From a virus: a stretch of DNA of 33,339 nucleotides. Made by a program: the position numbers and the translations under genes. The notes under the pieces were generated by a model that did not search any database, was not told the DNA's origin, and saw only the letters and a program-made list of their open reading frames with translations. The stretch lies in the IMG/VR virus record IMGVR_UViG_3300028146_000027, positions 1 to 33,339 of that record. One strand, written 5' to 3'. Shown here piece by piece: positions 22,686 through 28,920 of this stretch; position 1 is the first letter of the stretch; each line of letters begins with the position of its first letter.

Positions 22686-22918
22686 GTCCAGGTCGCCGAA
22701 GGCCCCTCATGCGCCAGCATCTCCGCACGCGCCAACAAGGTGGCGGCCACCCGCCGAAGCGCGGCCGCCGCGAGCATTCCCGATCCGACCTCGTCGGAGA
22801 TCTCCACTTCGGTCGCCTCGTCGTCCAGCACGACCACGGTCACGCCGTCGCGCTCTTCCAGCCGGGCAGTCAGATATTGAGCGGACAGCGTTACGACCGC
22901 CTCGTCGACCTCCGCCAT
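22682..22918 (-). CDS. Small hypothetical acidic protein
   Basis: A 78-residue minus-strand protein: MAEVDEAVVTLSAQYLTARLEERDGVTVVVLDDEATEVEISDEVGSGMLAAAALRRVAATLLARAEMLAHEG... A strand-rich first half and helical second half give it a compact alpha/beta look. ATG 22918 is preferred over the adjacent GTG 22921; GGGAG lies upstream. It is the last gene of a three-gene leftward set (33, 66 and 78 residues). No family was recognised. Confidence 0.65.
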   Translation of the reverse strand: MAEVDEAVVTLSAQYLTARLEERDGVTVVVLDDEATEVEISDEVGSGMLAAAALRRVAATLLARAEMLAHEGPSATWT

Positions 22919-22961
22919 CACCGGCTCCCGACGCTCTGCCAGATGGCATCACCTGGCCGGC

Positions 22962-23162
22962 TTACCATGTCAGGCTCGCCAGGTCGTCCTCGTCCCTGCG
23001 TCGACAGTCCAGGCATGCGCACGGATCCGCCTCTGCGGCCTTCCGATCCCGCCGTGAGGCGCGCCGGGCGATGGCCACGAAGCACGGCCATTGCTGGCCG
23101 CAGCCGCTGCATGCCTGCTGCCACCACTTCCGTCGGTGCCTCACTCCGCTGTCGATGATCAT
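22962..23162 (-). CDS. Small Cys-rich, zinc-binding-type protein
   Basis: A 66-residue protein from ATG 23162: RHRRKWWQQACSGCGQQWPCFVAIARRASRRDRKAAEADPCACLDCRRRDEDD. Two Cys clusters (CSGCGxxWPC and CACLDC) could bind one zinc ion; the rest is strongly basic. Its ATG overlaps the stop of the upstream 33-residue gene (ATGA), so the two are coupled. A nucleic-acid-binding role is plausible; no family was named. Confidence 0.68.
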   Translation of the reverse strand: MIIDSGVRHRRKWWQQACSGCGQQWPCFVAIARRASRRDRKAAEADPCACLDCRRRDEDDLASLTW

Positions 23163-23260
23163 TTCGCACCTGCCAGCAGGAGATCCTCGACGAGGATCCC
23201 GACCACGATGATCGTCCCGAGTACACACCGGATGATCCGGTCGAGCCACATCGGGATCAC
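23159..23260 (-). CDS. 33-residue single-span membrane protein
   Basis: A very short gene: MIPMWLDRIIRCVLGTIIVV, then GILVEDLLLAGAK. One membrane segment spans about 10-30. GTG 23260 has a strong GGAGGT site 4-5 bases upstream (23265-23270), and the stop overlaps the next ATG (ATGA). An in-frame ATG three codons later is an alternative. The ribosome site and coupling support a real product. Its role is unknown. Confidence 0.55.
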   Translation of the reverse strand: MIPMWLDRIIRCVLGTIIVVGILVEDLLLAGAK

Positions 23261-23281
23261 GTGCACCTCCAGGTCTGGGGC

Positions 23282-23362
23282 GCCGGGCGGGGTGGCGGTG
23301 CGACCACCCTCGAAGGAGGCTCGCAGCACACGCCAGCGCAGAACGCGAGCACCCCGCCCGGC
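23282..23362. repeat. Nested inverted repeats in a gene leader
   Basis: Outer arms GCCGGGCGGGGTG (23282-23294) and CACCCCGCCCGGC (23350-23362) are perfect 13-base complements, 55 bases apart. Inside are GGTGG...CCACC and GCTCGC...GCGAGC. RNA from either strand could fold into a branched structure. On the minus strand it would lie in the leader of the 33-residue gene, beginning 22 bases before its GTG. Confidence 0.6.
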
Positions 23363-23384
23363 TTCTTGGGGAACCGGATCCCTG

Positions 23385-23414
23385 GTGCTATCCGAGGGGC
23401 GGTCCTAGACTCAA
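23385..23414 (-). promoter_or_regulatory. Candidate leftward promoter
   Basis: On the minus strand TTGAGT (23414-23409) and TAGCAC (23390-23385) are 18 bases apart. Transcription would begin near 23378 and give a leader of about 118 bases containing the nested inverted repeat. The boxes are imperfect, so this is a weak call. Confidence 0.3.
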
Positions 23415-23425
23415 GCTAGACGACT

Positions 23426-23487
23426 TAGTCGACTAGGTCGAGAGGGGACGCGAGATCAAGATGAGCGACCTGGTCGACATGGTCGAC
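23426..23487. promoter_or_regulatory. Cluster of three GTCGAC boxes, probable GntR operators
   Basis: GTCGAC occurs at 23428-23433 inside the palindrome TAGTCGACTA (23426-23435), and again at 23473-23478 and 23482-23487. Spacings are 45 and 9 bases. GntR proteins typically bind short palindromes with a GT-xx-AC core. The cluster lies just upstream of the preferred start of a GntR-type gene, which suggests self-control. Confidence 0.5.
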
Positions 23488-23529
23488 TTGCGGGTGATTG
23501 ACTCGGAGGGCTATCCGAGGAGTCCCCAC

Positions 23530-23751
23530 ATGTCCATACCGCTGTACACCCAGCTCGCGGAGCAGCTCCGCGAGGAAATCCGTGCCGGCCGACTCAAGCC
23601 CGGCGACCGGCTGCCGTCGCAGTCCGCCCTCAAGGAGCAGGGCTGGACTCACGGCGTGATCATCGCTGCCATGCGCGAGTTGAAGAACGGCGGCTGGACG
23701 CGCGGCCAGCCGGGGCAGGCCGTCTACGTGCATGATCACCCTCCGGTGTAG
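23530..23751 (+). CDS. GntR-family HTH regulator, DNA-binding domain only
   Basis: A 73-residue protein: MSIPLYTQLAEQLREEIRAG, then RLKPGDRLPSQSALKEQG and a strand pair (GGWTRGQPGQAVYVHDHP). This is the winged-helix GntR pattern (IPLYxQLxxxLRxxIxxGxLxPGDRLPS) without any effector domain. ATG 23530 has GAGGAG 7 bases upstream. A longer form from ATG 23461 would add 23 residues that merely read through the GTCGAC boxes (DLVDMVDL), so I think it less likely. Small GntR proteins of this kind regulate transfer or lysogeny in actinobacterial elements (KorSA type). Confidence 0.78.
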   Translation: MSIPLYTQLAEQLREEIRAGRLKPGDRLPSQSALKEQGWTHGVIIAAMRELKNGGWTRGQPGQAVYVHDHPPV

Positions 23752-23773
23752 CCGGACAGACGGTGCGTGATCA

Positions 23774-23826
23774 CCCATATGGGGGATAGGTCAGACTGTT
23801 AACAACCGATTACGTTGCGACATTAT
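23774..23826 (+). promoter_or_regulatory. Candidate promoter with palindrome upstream of the 23888 gene
   Basis: The palindrome CCCATATGGG (23774-23783) is followed by TTAACA (23799-23804) and CATTAT (23821-23826), 16 bases apart, in an AT-richer patch. It could drive the gene starting at 23888. Nothing else is seen in 23752-23887. Confidence 0.35.
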
Positions 23827-23887
23827 CTTCGCGCCAGACCCAGGACCCCGGCCTCCCGCGAACTCGTGACGAGTGAAGGGAGCGATC

Positions 23888-24304
23888 ATGGGCGTGCGGG
23901 CCCTGATTATGATCAACAACAGTGGGGCGGTCGACACCACCAGGCAGCTCGAGGTCTGCTCGACGTACATCGAGACGGTGCCCCATCTCGAGCTGGCCGG
24001 GCTGCTGCGACCCGGCAGTGACCGGGCCGACGCTGCGGCTGCGGTCCGCAACGGCGAGGCGGACGTCATCGTCACCGCCTACCGGGATCCGAAGCTCGAA
24101 CTCTCCCAGGAGATCGAGGCGGCCGGCGGCCACGTCGAATACGTGCAACTCACCGAAGTGTCCCGACTCACCGTGCGGAGCATCATCGCCAACCTGGCCC
24201 GCCGGCTCGACTGGTCGGCGGCCACCATCGCCCGGGCGATCGGCGCCACCACCGCGGACGTCACCGACCACCTGCGCCGCTCGACCCTCCCCCGGAAGAG
24301 GTAA
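23888..24304 (+). CDS. Resolvase-like domain with HTH, probably not catalytic
   Basis: A 138-residue protein. The first 95 residues follow the plan of a serine recombinase N-terminal domain: RALIMINNSGAVDTTRQLEVCSTYI, then AAAVRNGEADVIVTAYRD and EIEAAGGHVEYVQLTEVS. The usual YxRVS start reads MINNS (Ser12 present, Arg replaced by Asn), and the DRLSR helix reads YRDPKLELS, so key arginines are missing. The C-terminal part reads as an HTH (WSAATIARAIGATTADVTDHLRRS). A DNA-binding regulator derived from a resolvase is my reading. ATG 23888 has GAAGGGAG upstream. A perfect terminator follows. Confidence 0.55.
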   Translation: MGVRALIMINNSGAVDTTRQLEVCSTYIETVPHLELAGLLRPGSDRADAAAAVRNGEADVIVTAYRDPKLELSQEIEAAGGHVEYVQLTEVSRLTVRSIIANLARRLDWSAATIARAIGATTADVTDHLRRSTLPRKR

Positions 24305-24338
24305 GTAACCGCCAGCAACCAGATAGGTATCCGAACGC

Positions 24339-24374
24339 TCGACGCCCGCTCGCGATCACGCGAGCGGGCGTCGA
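24339..24374. terminator. Perfect bidirectional hairpin terminator
   Basis: CGACGCCCGCTCGCG (24340-24354), a 4-base loop, and its exact complement (24359-24373) form a 15-base perfect stem, 16 with the flanking T-A pair. It lies between the convergent stops at 24304 (+) and 24399 (-) and should end both transcripts. It is also close enough to the integrase gene that an attachment site nearby is possible. Confidence 0.85.
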
Positions 24375-24398
24375 TACTTGCCGCAGTGCTCGGTTCTG

Positions 24399-25232
24399 CT
24401 AGCTGGCGATCTGAGACAGGTAGGAGGGTGTCGCCAGGCCCCGCACGGCCTGGCGACACTCATCCTCGGTAGCGCCGGCGTAGATCTCGGTACTGGTCAG
24501 GCTGGAGTGACGCAGCTGCCGCTTGAGGACGAACGCATCGTTTCCGCCATCACGGAGCCGCTTGGCGTAGGAATGCCGCAGCCTGTGCAGGCTCACCCCG
24601 GGCAGGTCCAGTTTCCGACGGAAGTGCACGGCGGACCGGATCGAGATCCACCGGGCATCCGCCACCCCGCCCACGGACTCGACGAGCAGCCCGTCCGGAA
24701 GGTCGCGAATGGCCTCGAGCAGTCCCTCCGGCCGGCCCGGGACGGTCGCCGAGCCGCCACCCTTCGCCTTGCGGATGTAGACGTCCTCCTCGCCGACGTC
24801 GGCCTTGCGCAACCCGGCGATCTCGCAGCAGCGCAGCCCGGTCTCGTAGGCGATGACGGCGCACAGCCGGTACGGCTCGGCGGCGCGGGTGAATACGATC
24901 TCCAACTCCCGCGGGGACAGCGGCCGTGGGAGGCCCTTGCGGGCGTGCGGCCGCTTCATGCGTGCCATCGGATTGTGGTCGAGGAGGTCCACGTCCTCTT
25001 CGGTGGCCCAGGCGTAGAAGCGGGCAGCGTGGCCGTGGTACGTCTCGCGGGTGGCGTCCGACCACGCCTCGTTGCCGAGGAACTTCTCGATCTCGGCCCG
25101 GCTGGTGACCGCCAGTCCGAGTTGCAGGGCCGCGTCGAGCCGGACGAGCAGGTCGGCGGCGTCGCCGACGGTGCGCTTGCTGAGCCCCCGGGACCGCAGC
25201 GCTGCGACATGCAGCTGAATCAATTCATTCAT
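24399..25232 (-). CDS. int: Tyrosine recombinase integrase
   Basis: Integrates the phage DNA into the host chromosome, 277 residues. The N-terminal SAM-like core-binding domain covers about 1-95 and the catalytic domain about 105-277. The active-site set is complete: Arg134 (TGLRCCEIAGL), Lys157 or 155 (RKAKGGG), His216 and Arg219 (LHRLRHSYAKR), His242 (LRHSS) and the nucleophile Tyr251 (TEIYAG). The AT-rich-binding N-terminal domain of lambda-type integrases is absent. ATG 25232 lies inside the end of the repressor gene (8-base overlap), so both are read from one leftward message. A longer in-frame reading to 25382 is only the repressor gene in another frame. Confidence 0.94.
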   Translation of the reverse strand: MNELIQLHVAALRSRGLSKRTVGDAADLLVRLDAALQLGLAVTSRAEIEKFLGNEAWSDATRETYHGHAARFYAWATEEDVDLLDHNPMARMKRPHARKGLPRPLSPRELEIVFTRAAEPYRLCAVIAYETGLRCCEIAGLRKADVGEEDVYIRKAKGGGSATVPGRPEGLLEAIRDLPDGLLVESVGGVADARWISIRSAVHFRRKLDLPGVSLHRLRHSYAKRLRDGGNDAFVLKRQLRHSSLTSTEIYAGATEDECRQAVRGLATPSYLSQIAS

Positions 25233-25647
25233 GGAACGATCCTGCGCCGACGAGGATCGACCGCTCCTCGGCTGTGAGGGCCCGCTTCTGCCGCGACCGG
25301 CGATATCCGGAGACGCCGCCGGGTCGTCCCTTCGGCCCATGGTCGACCGTCTTCGTCGGTGGCCGATCGGGTCGTTCAACATTCGGAAGCGTAGGTTGCC
25401 CAGGCCGTCTGTCGCCGACCGGCAGCAACTCGACCGGTGCCACCCCCAGCGCCGCAGCGATAGCTTCGAGGTCGTGAAGGTCGATCGTCTGCTTGCCCGA
25501 CAGCCGGTAGGAGATCCAGGCCTCCGACCGTCCTAGTGACCGGGCGAGCGCCGCACCGCTCACCCGCCTTCGCCCCATCAATGCCCTGATTTCTTCGGCC
25601 ACGCGCTCCGTAAGAGTCGTCGCGCGCTCCGTTGGTGTGGTCGTCAT
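25225..25647 (-). CDS. XRE-family repressor
   Basis: Probable lysogeny repressor, 140 residues. The HTH is at about 30-58 (SGAALARSLGRSEAWISYRLSGKQTIDLHDLEAIAAALGV). The C-terminal 65 residues are Pro/Arg-rich and probably flexible (RPDRPPTKTVDHGPKGRPGG...), with a final helix ALTAEERSILVGAG. No S24 peptidase domain is present, so RecA-driven self-cleavage is not expected. ATG 25647 fits a leaderless message (promoter 25683-25655). It shares 35 of 61 aligned residues with the divergent Cro-like protein, and its end overlaps the integrase start, as in phages with integration-dependent immunity. Confidence 0.85.
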   Translation of the reverse strand: MTTTPTERATTLTERVAEEIRALMGRRRVSGAALARSLGRSEAWISYRLSGKQTIDLHDLEAIAAALGVAPVELLPVGDRRPGQPTLPNVERPDRPPTKTVDHGPKGRPGGVSGYRRSRQKRALTAEERSILVGAGSFHE

Positions 25648-25654
25648 GCCCTCA

Positions 25655-25683
25655 ATAGTCCGGCTTAACTGCGCAAGGGTCAA
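25655..25683 (-). promoter_or_regulatory. Leftward repressor/integrase promoter
   Basis: On the minus strand TTGACC (25683-25678) and GACTAT (25660-25655) are separated by 17 bases. The start point would fall at about 25648, directly at the repressor ATG 25647, so the message would be leaderless. One of the GCGCAAG boxes (25671-25677) lies within the spacer, so a bound protein would block polymerase. Confidence 0.6.
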
Positions 25684-25728
25684 TCTCCTAGCGCAAGCCG
25701 ATCTACCTAAGTATTGACACCCTTACGC
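25671..25728. promoter_or_regulatory. Operator-like repeats between repressor and Cro-like genes
   Basis: GCGCAAG at 25671-25677 and 25691-25697, and its inverted relative CTTACGC at 25722-25728. The first and third extend into a longer match: GCGCAAGGGTCAAT, against GCGTAAGGGTGTCAAT on the other strand. A TTGACA box lies at 25714-25719 on the plus strand without a clear -10 partner. The set is placed to control both divergent promoters. Confidence 0.6.
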
Positions 25729-25749
25729 TATTCGTAGGAGACTTCACCC

Positions 25750-25983
25750 ATGGCCGAGAACCTTCAAGCACACGTAGCCCAGGAAATCCGGGCGGAGATG
25801 GGCCGGCAGCGCACGACCGGCGCCGAGCTCGCCCGCCGCCTCGGCGTGTCGGAGGCCTACATCTCGCGCCGCCTCGCCAACGACGGCACCTGCTCCCTCG
25901 GCGATTTGGAGCGCATCGCCGACGTCCTCGGCGTCCGCGCGGCCCGGTTCTTTCCGCAGCTCACCGAGGACGTGGCGGCGTGA
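25750..25983 (+). CDS. Cro-like XRE regulator
   Basis: A 77-residue protein made almost only of an HTH domain: VAQEIRAEMGRQRTTGAELA, then RRLGVSEAYISRRLAND and DLERIADVLGVRAARFFP. It is divergent from, and clearly paralogous to, the repressor (35 of 61 identical). Small size and position at the head of the rightward operon are those of Cro. ATG 25750 has TAGGAG 9 bases upstream. The next gene begins on its stop (GTGA), so it is co-translated with the early operon. Confidence 0.85.
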   Translation: MAENLQAHVAQEIRAEMGRQRTTGAELARRLGVSEAYISRRLANDGTCSLGDLERIADVLGVRAARFFPQLTEDVAA

Positions 25984-27467
25984 AGAGCGAGAGCGTCAAG
26001 TCGAAGACAGGCCTGGAGCTGAAGGCTCAGGCCGCTGCGCTTCGCCGGCCGCCCGCCGCTCAGCCGAAGACTCGTGCCGAGCAGCTCGCCGACTACCGCC
26101 AGATCGTGGTCGAGGGGCAGCGCAACTTCGTCACGGTCGGCACGGCGCTCGGCCTGATTGCGAAGGAGCGGCTGTTCAAGGACGCCGGTTTCAAGTCGTT
26201 CGAGGACATGGTGGCCGCGGAGTTCGACATGGCCACGTCGACCGCGTATCGCCTGGTAGACGCTGCGCGGGTCGTAACGATCTTGTCCCAAGTTGGGACG
26301 ATTGAATCGAAGATTAAGAATCAGTCGCAGGCGCTAGCGCTGGCCCCGCTGGTCAAGGACCGCGAAGCCATGGTCCTCGTGATCGCCGCGGCCGAAGCGC
26401 GCGCTGCCAGGCTGACCGCCGACCTGCTCACCGAGGTCCGTGTCGAGCTGTACCCGCACACCGAGGTGATCGACGGCGAGGTGGTCCCCGAGAAGTCGGC
26501 GCTCGTGCGCGGCGTACGGAAGGCGATCGAGCAGGCCGCCGAGAAGACCGCGGAGCCCGGACCTGAGCCGATGCCGGTCGAGGTCTACCGCTGCGAGAAG
26601 TGCAACCTGGGCCTGCCCGGCGGGATCGTCAAGGCTGCGCAGCGCCGCTGCCTCGGCTGCGACCCGAACCGCGAGCACTTCGCCCGCGAGGTCGGCGGAC
26701 CGTGCGTCGAATGCAACCCCGAGACCCCCGCGGCCGTTCCCGCGGGAAGCACCGAGGACGCTTCCCCAGCTCTCGGTGAGCCGGACGTCGACGACGAGGT
26801 GGCGTTGACGTCCGGCACCCAAACGGCTGCCGCTGAGGGTGGACTGCTTTCACCTGCGGCAGATGGAGTCGAGGCGGTTACTGCCTTTCTCGCCGATGAC
26901 GCTCCAGCCCCGGACGGTGGTGGCGCGGGACCAGCCCGGTTGCTGCCGTCCGGGGTAACCCCCGAAGAGCGCACCGAGGAAGAGGCCGTCGAGCCTCCCG
27001 TAGACACCCCGGCTGCTGACCACGAGCCCCACTCCCCGCAGCAGCCGGGGCAAGACTCTCCGATCGGTCGGGACCATCTGGCAGAAGAGCCGTCACCTGA
27101 CGGGCCAGCCGTCGCTACAGCCGACCGGTCGGAGACCGACCACCACCAGGTTGCAGGGGTGTCATCTGGTGGTGAGACGGCTCCCGCGCCGGGGGACGCG
27201 GTAGAGCCGGTACTGGAGGACGGCGGCAGTTTGCCCCCCGAGCTGCCGTCCTCCAGCGACCCCACCTGGATGCCCGACACCTGGTCCGGTGCCAACGGTG
27301 ACGACGTCCTCTACCTGTTCAACCTCATCGAAGAGGCGATGGACCGCGTGGAACCGGATGTGGTCGGGCCGGTCCTGACCGTCGAGGAGATCGCCTCACT
27401 GCACAAGGTCGCTGACCGGGTGGCGCAGATCGCGTCGCTGGTCGAGCACTGGCAGCGCACCCCGTAG
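25980..27467 (+). CDS. Large HTH / Cys-rich protein with acidic linker
   Basis: A 495-residue protein of unknown role, first in the early operon after the Cro-like gene. Residues about 35-100 are a DNA-binding-type helical domain (NFVTVGTALGLIAKERLF... FEDMVAAEFDMATSTAYRLVDAARVV), a pattern I recall from phage and plasmid proteins of actinobacteria. Residues 203-247 hold three CxxC pairs (Cys205/208, 224/227, 242/245), likely zinc-binding. About 250-430 is a Pro/Ser/Glu/Asp-rich disordered stretch. The last 60 residues are helical (DDVLYLFNLIEEAMDRVEPDVVG). It may be a regulator or a replication/partition accessory. The GTG start overlaps the Cro stop. The next 158 bases hold no gene. Confidence 0.7.
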   Translation: MKSESVKSKTGLELKAQAAALRRPPAAQPKTRAEQLADYRQIVVEGQRNFVTVGTALGLIAKERLFKDAGFKSFEDMVAAEFDMATSTAYRLVDAARVVTILSQVGTIESKIKNQSQALALAPLVKDREAMVLVIAAAEARAARLTADLLTEVRVELYPHTEVIDGEVVPEKSALVRGVRKAIEQAAEKTAEPGPEPMPVEVYRCEKCNLGLPGGIVKAAQRRCLGCDPNREHFAREVGGPCVECNPETPAAVPAGSTEDASPALGEPDVDDEVALTSGTQTAAAEGGLLSPAADGVEAVTAFLADDAPAPDGGGAGPARLLPSGVTPEERTEEEAVEPPVDTPAADHEPHSPQQPGQDSPIGRDHLAEEPSPDGPAVATADRSETDHHQVAGVSSGGETAPAPGDAVEPVLEDGGSLPPELPSSSDPTWMPDTWSGANGDDVLYLFNLIEEAMDRVEPDVVGPVLTVEEIASLHKVADRVAQIASLVEHWQRTP

Positions 27468-27625
27468 AGCTCCGGGTCGGCCGGTGTGCCCTTTCCGGCG
27501 ACTGGCGTCTCCGCTGAGACAGCCGCTGGCCGTCCCGGTCACCAAGACACAGACACAGCAAAGCGGCCCCGCAGTCACCCCTAGCCCGGGATCGCAGAGC
27601 CGCCCTAACGGAAGGAAATGTAGCA

Positions 27626-27877
27626 GTGAAGACCGTCAGGCGCGATGAGAGCCCGGCTGCGATCGCCGCCGCCGAGTTGGCCGAGGCCGAGCACCAGTTG
27701 CGCGACCTCGGCATCCCGATCCACGGACCCGAAGACGATGACCCGCTCGATCAGTCTGGCCGTGCTGTGCGAGGGCTGCCGGTCGAGATGCCGGCCAACT
27801 CCTGCCCCGGCGGCCTGTGGTGCCGCTGCCCGCAGTCGACGCCGTGCCCGGTGTCCACCCTGGATGGTGGACAGTGA
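27626..27877 (+). CDS. Small hypothetical protein with C-terminal Cys cluster
   Basis: An 83-residue protein. The N-terminal helix is charged (MKTVRRDESPAAIAAAELAEAEHQLRDLG), the middle is acidic (GPEDDDPLD), and the end has a Cys cluster (NSCPGGLWCRCPQSTPCPV). It starts at GTG 27626 with GGAAGG 10 bases upstream. It is the first gene after the 158-base spacer, and its stop overlaps the next GTG. No family was recognised. Confidence 0.6.
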   Translation: MKTVRRDESPAAIAAAELAEAEHQLRDLGIPIHGPEDDDPLDQSGRAVRGLPVEMPANSCPGGLWCRCPQSTPCPVSTLDGGQ

Positions 27878-28218
27878 CCGGCCACCGCAAGCTCACGCAG
27901 GCAGAGTTGATCGCCGAGGCCAAGAAGCTCTTCGGCGACGACCCGAAGACGTACGCGTTCAAGTGCCCGAACTGCGGCGACATCGCCAGCATCCAGGGCT
28001 TCATCGACGCTGGCGCCGACCCCGCCCGGGCTGGGCAAGAGTGCATCGGACGCAGCCTCGGCGCTCTCACCAAGCCCAATCTGACGAACACGCGCGGCTG
28101 CGACTGGGTTGCGTACGGGCTGTTCCGTGGACCATGGGAGATCGTCCTGCCGGCCGAGGGTGAGCAGCCGGAGCACTCCGCTTGGTCGTTCGCTCTCGCC
28201 GGGGCGGTGTCCGAGTGA
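27874..28218 (+). CDS. VVA0879-family protein
   Basis: A 114-residue protein with the marks of this phage-associated family: LTQAELIAEAKKLFGDDPKTYAFKCPNCGD (about 7-36), GQECIGRSLGAL (about 54-65), and GCDWVAYGLFRGPWEIVLP (about 75-93). A CPxCG pair suggests a zinc site with the later Cys residues. Molecular function is not known to me. GTG 27874 overlaps the preceding stop, and the following GTG overlaps its own stop. I recognise the family by pattern only. Confidence 0.78.
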   Translation: MTGHRKLTQAELIAEAKKLFGDDPKTYAFKCPNCGDIASIQGFIDAGADPARAGQECIGRSLGALTKPNLTNTRGCDWVAYGLFRGPWEIVLPAEGEQPEHSAWSFALAGAVSE

Positions 28219-28394
28219 ACACCCTCTACCGCGTGGTCGGGGTCGGACCCGACGGTGAGCGTGAGATCGGGATGGCCCGACCGCGCGACGAGGCCATGCG
28301 CATCTTCGATGCCGTCCTGGCCAACCGCACGGCGGACTTCCACCCGTACGCCGATGTCCGTCTCCTCGTCGAGCCTGTGGCGGCGACGCGATGA
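28215..28394 (+). CDS. Small hypothetical protein
   Basis: A 59-residue protein: MNTLYRVVGVGPDGEREIGM, continuing ARPRDEAMRIFDAVLANRTADFHPYADVRLLVEPVAATR. It has the strand-helix-strand look of a small alpha/beta domain. Starts and stops overlap with both neighbours (GTGA and GATGA). Function is unknown; coupling in the operon is the main support. Confidence 0.6.
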   Translation: MNTLYRVVGVGPDGEREIGMARPRDEAMRIFDAVLANRTADFHPYADVRLLVEPVAATR

Positions 28395-28687
28395 CCGACA
28401 TGGACCTGTACGTCAACGGGCTCGCGGCCACGCCGGTGCGGGTGAAGCTCCTCGAGGCCATCCGGGACACCCGGGGTCGGATCTCCTACGACCCGATCTC
28501 CCGGGCGGCCTACGACAACTCCAGCGGCCGGAAGATCACCGCGCAGCTGAAGGAGTTCATCGACCACGACTGGATCCGCCCGCGCCGGCCGGACGAGCCG
28601 TTGACCGGCGGGGAGTGGTCGGAGCAGCGGACCTACTACCGGGTCACGGAGTCCGGCGAGGCGGCTATCGAGAGGGGAAAGCGGTGA
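28391..28687 (+). CDS. Winged-helix DNA-binding-type protein
   Basis: A 98-residue protein. The middle resembles a winged helix: VRVKLLEAIRDTRGRISYDP, then KITAQLKEFIDHDWIRPRRPDEP as the recognition helix, and the wing SEQRTYYRVTESGEAAIERG. That ending is typical of MarR/ArsR-like or phage helper domains. ATG 28391 overlaps the preceding stop, and the next start overlaps its stop. It could be an early gene regulator; the target is unknown. Confidence 0.65.
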   Translation: MTDMDLYVNGLAATPVRVKLLEAIRDTRGRISYDPISRAAYDNSSGRKITAQLKEFIDHDWIRPRRPDEPLTGGEWSEQRTYYRVTESGEAAIERGKR

Positions 28688-28920
28688 GAGTGCCGATCAG
28701 CGACGAGGTGCTCACGGCGATGATCGTCGAGCACGAGAAGCACCTGGACCGGCTCGTCGACTTGTACGGCGAGATGAAGGCCAGGGACGCGGCCGACGGC
28801 ACGGACGCCGACGAGCCGTCGCTGGGCGGTATCACGATGGCCGCCCAAATGATGCCCGACGAGATGCTGCACCTGCTCTTCTCGCTCGCCGTGCGCAGGC
28901 TCGCCCAGGCGTCCCGGTGA
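28684..28920 (+). CDS. Small hypothetical helical protein
   Basis: A 78-residue acidic protein (MRVPISDEVLTAMIVEHEKHLDRLVDLYGEMKARDAADG... LGGITMAAQMMPDEMLHLLFSLAVRRLAQ). Two helices are joined by a Gly/Asp-rich loop. GTG 28684 overlaps the stop of the winged-helix gene; GTG 28690 is an alternative. No family was recognised. Confidence 0.6.
   Translation: MRVPISDEVLTAMIVEHEKHLDRLVDLYGEMKARDAADGTDADEPSLGGITMAAQMMPDEMLHLLFSLAVRRLAQASR

Noticed and set aside
24305-24398. tRNA or attP core beside the integrase
   Set aside because: The segment holds the perfect terminator hairpin, but I found no T-arm pattern or tRNA-like cloverleaf, so no attachment site is claimed.
25232-25382. N-terminal extension of the integrase to 25382
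   Set aside because: The added residues are Arg/Ser/Pro-rich and come from the repressor gene read in another frame. The ATG at 25232 gives a normal core-binding start.
27468-27625. Small gene or RNA in the 158-base gap
   Set aside because: No frame with a ribosome site was seen. The only inverted pair (GCGGC...GCCGC) is too short and distant to call.
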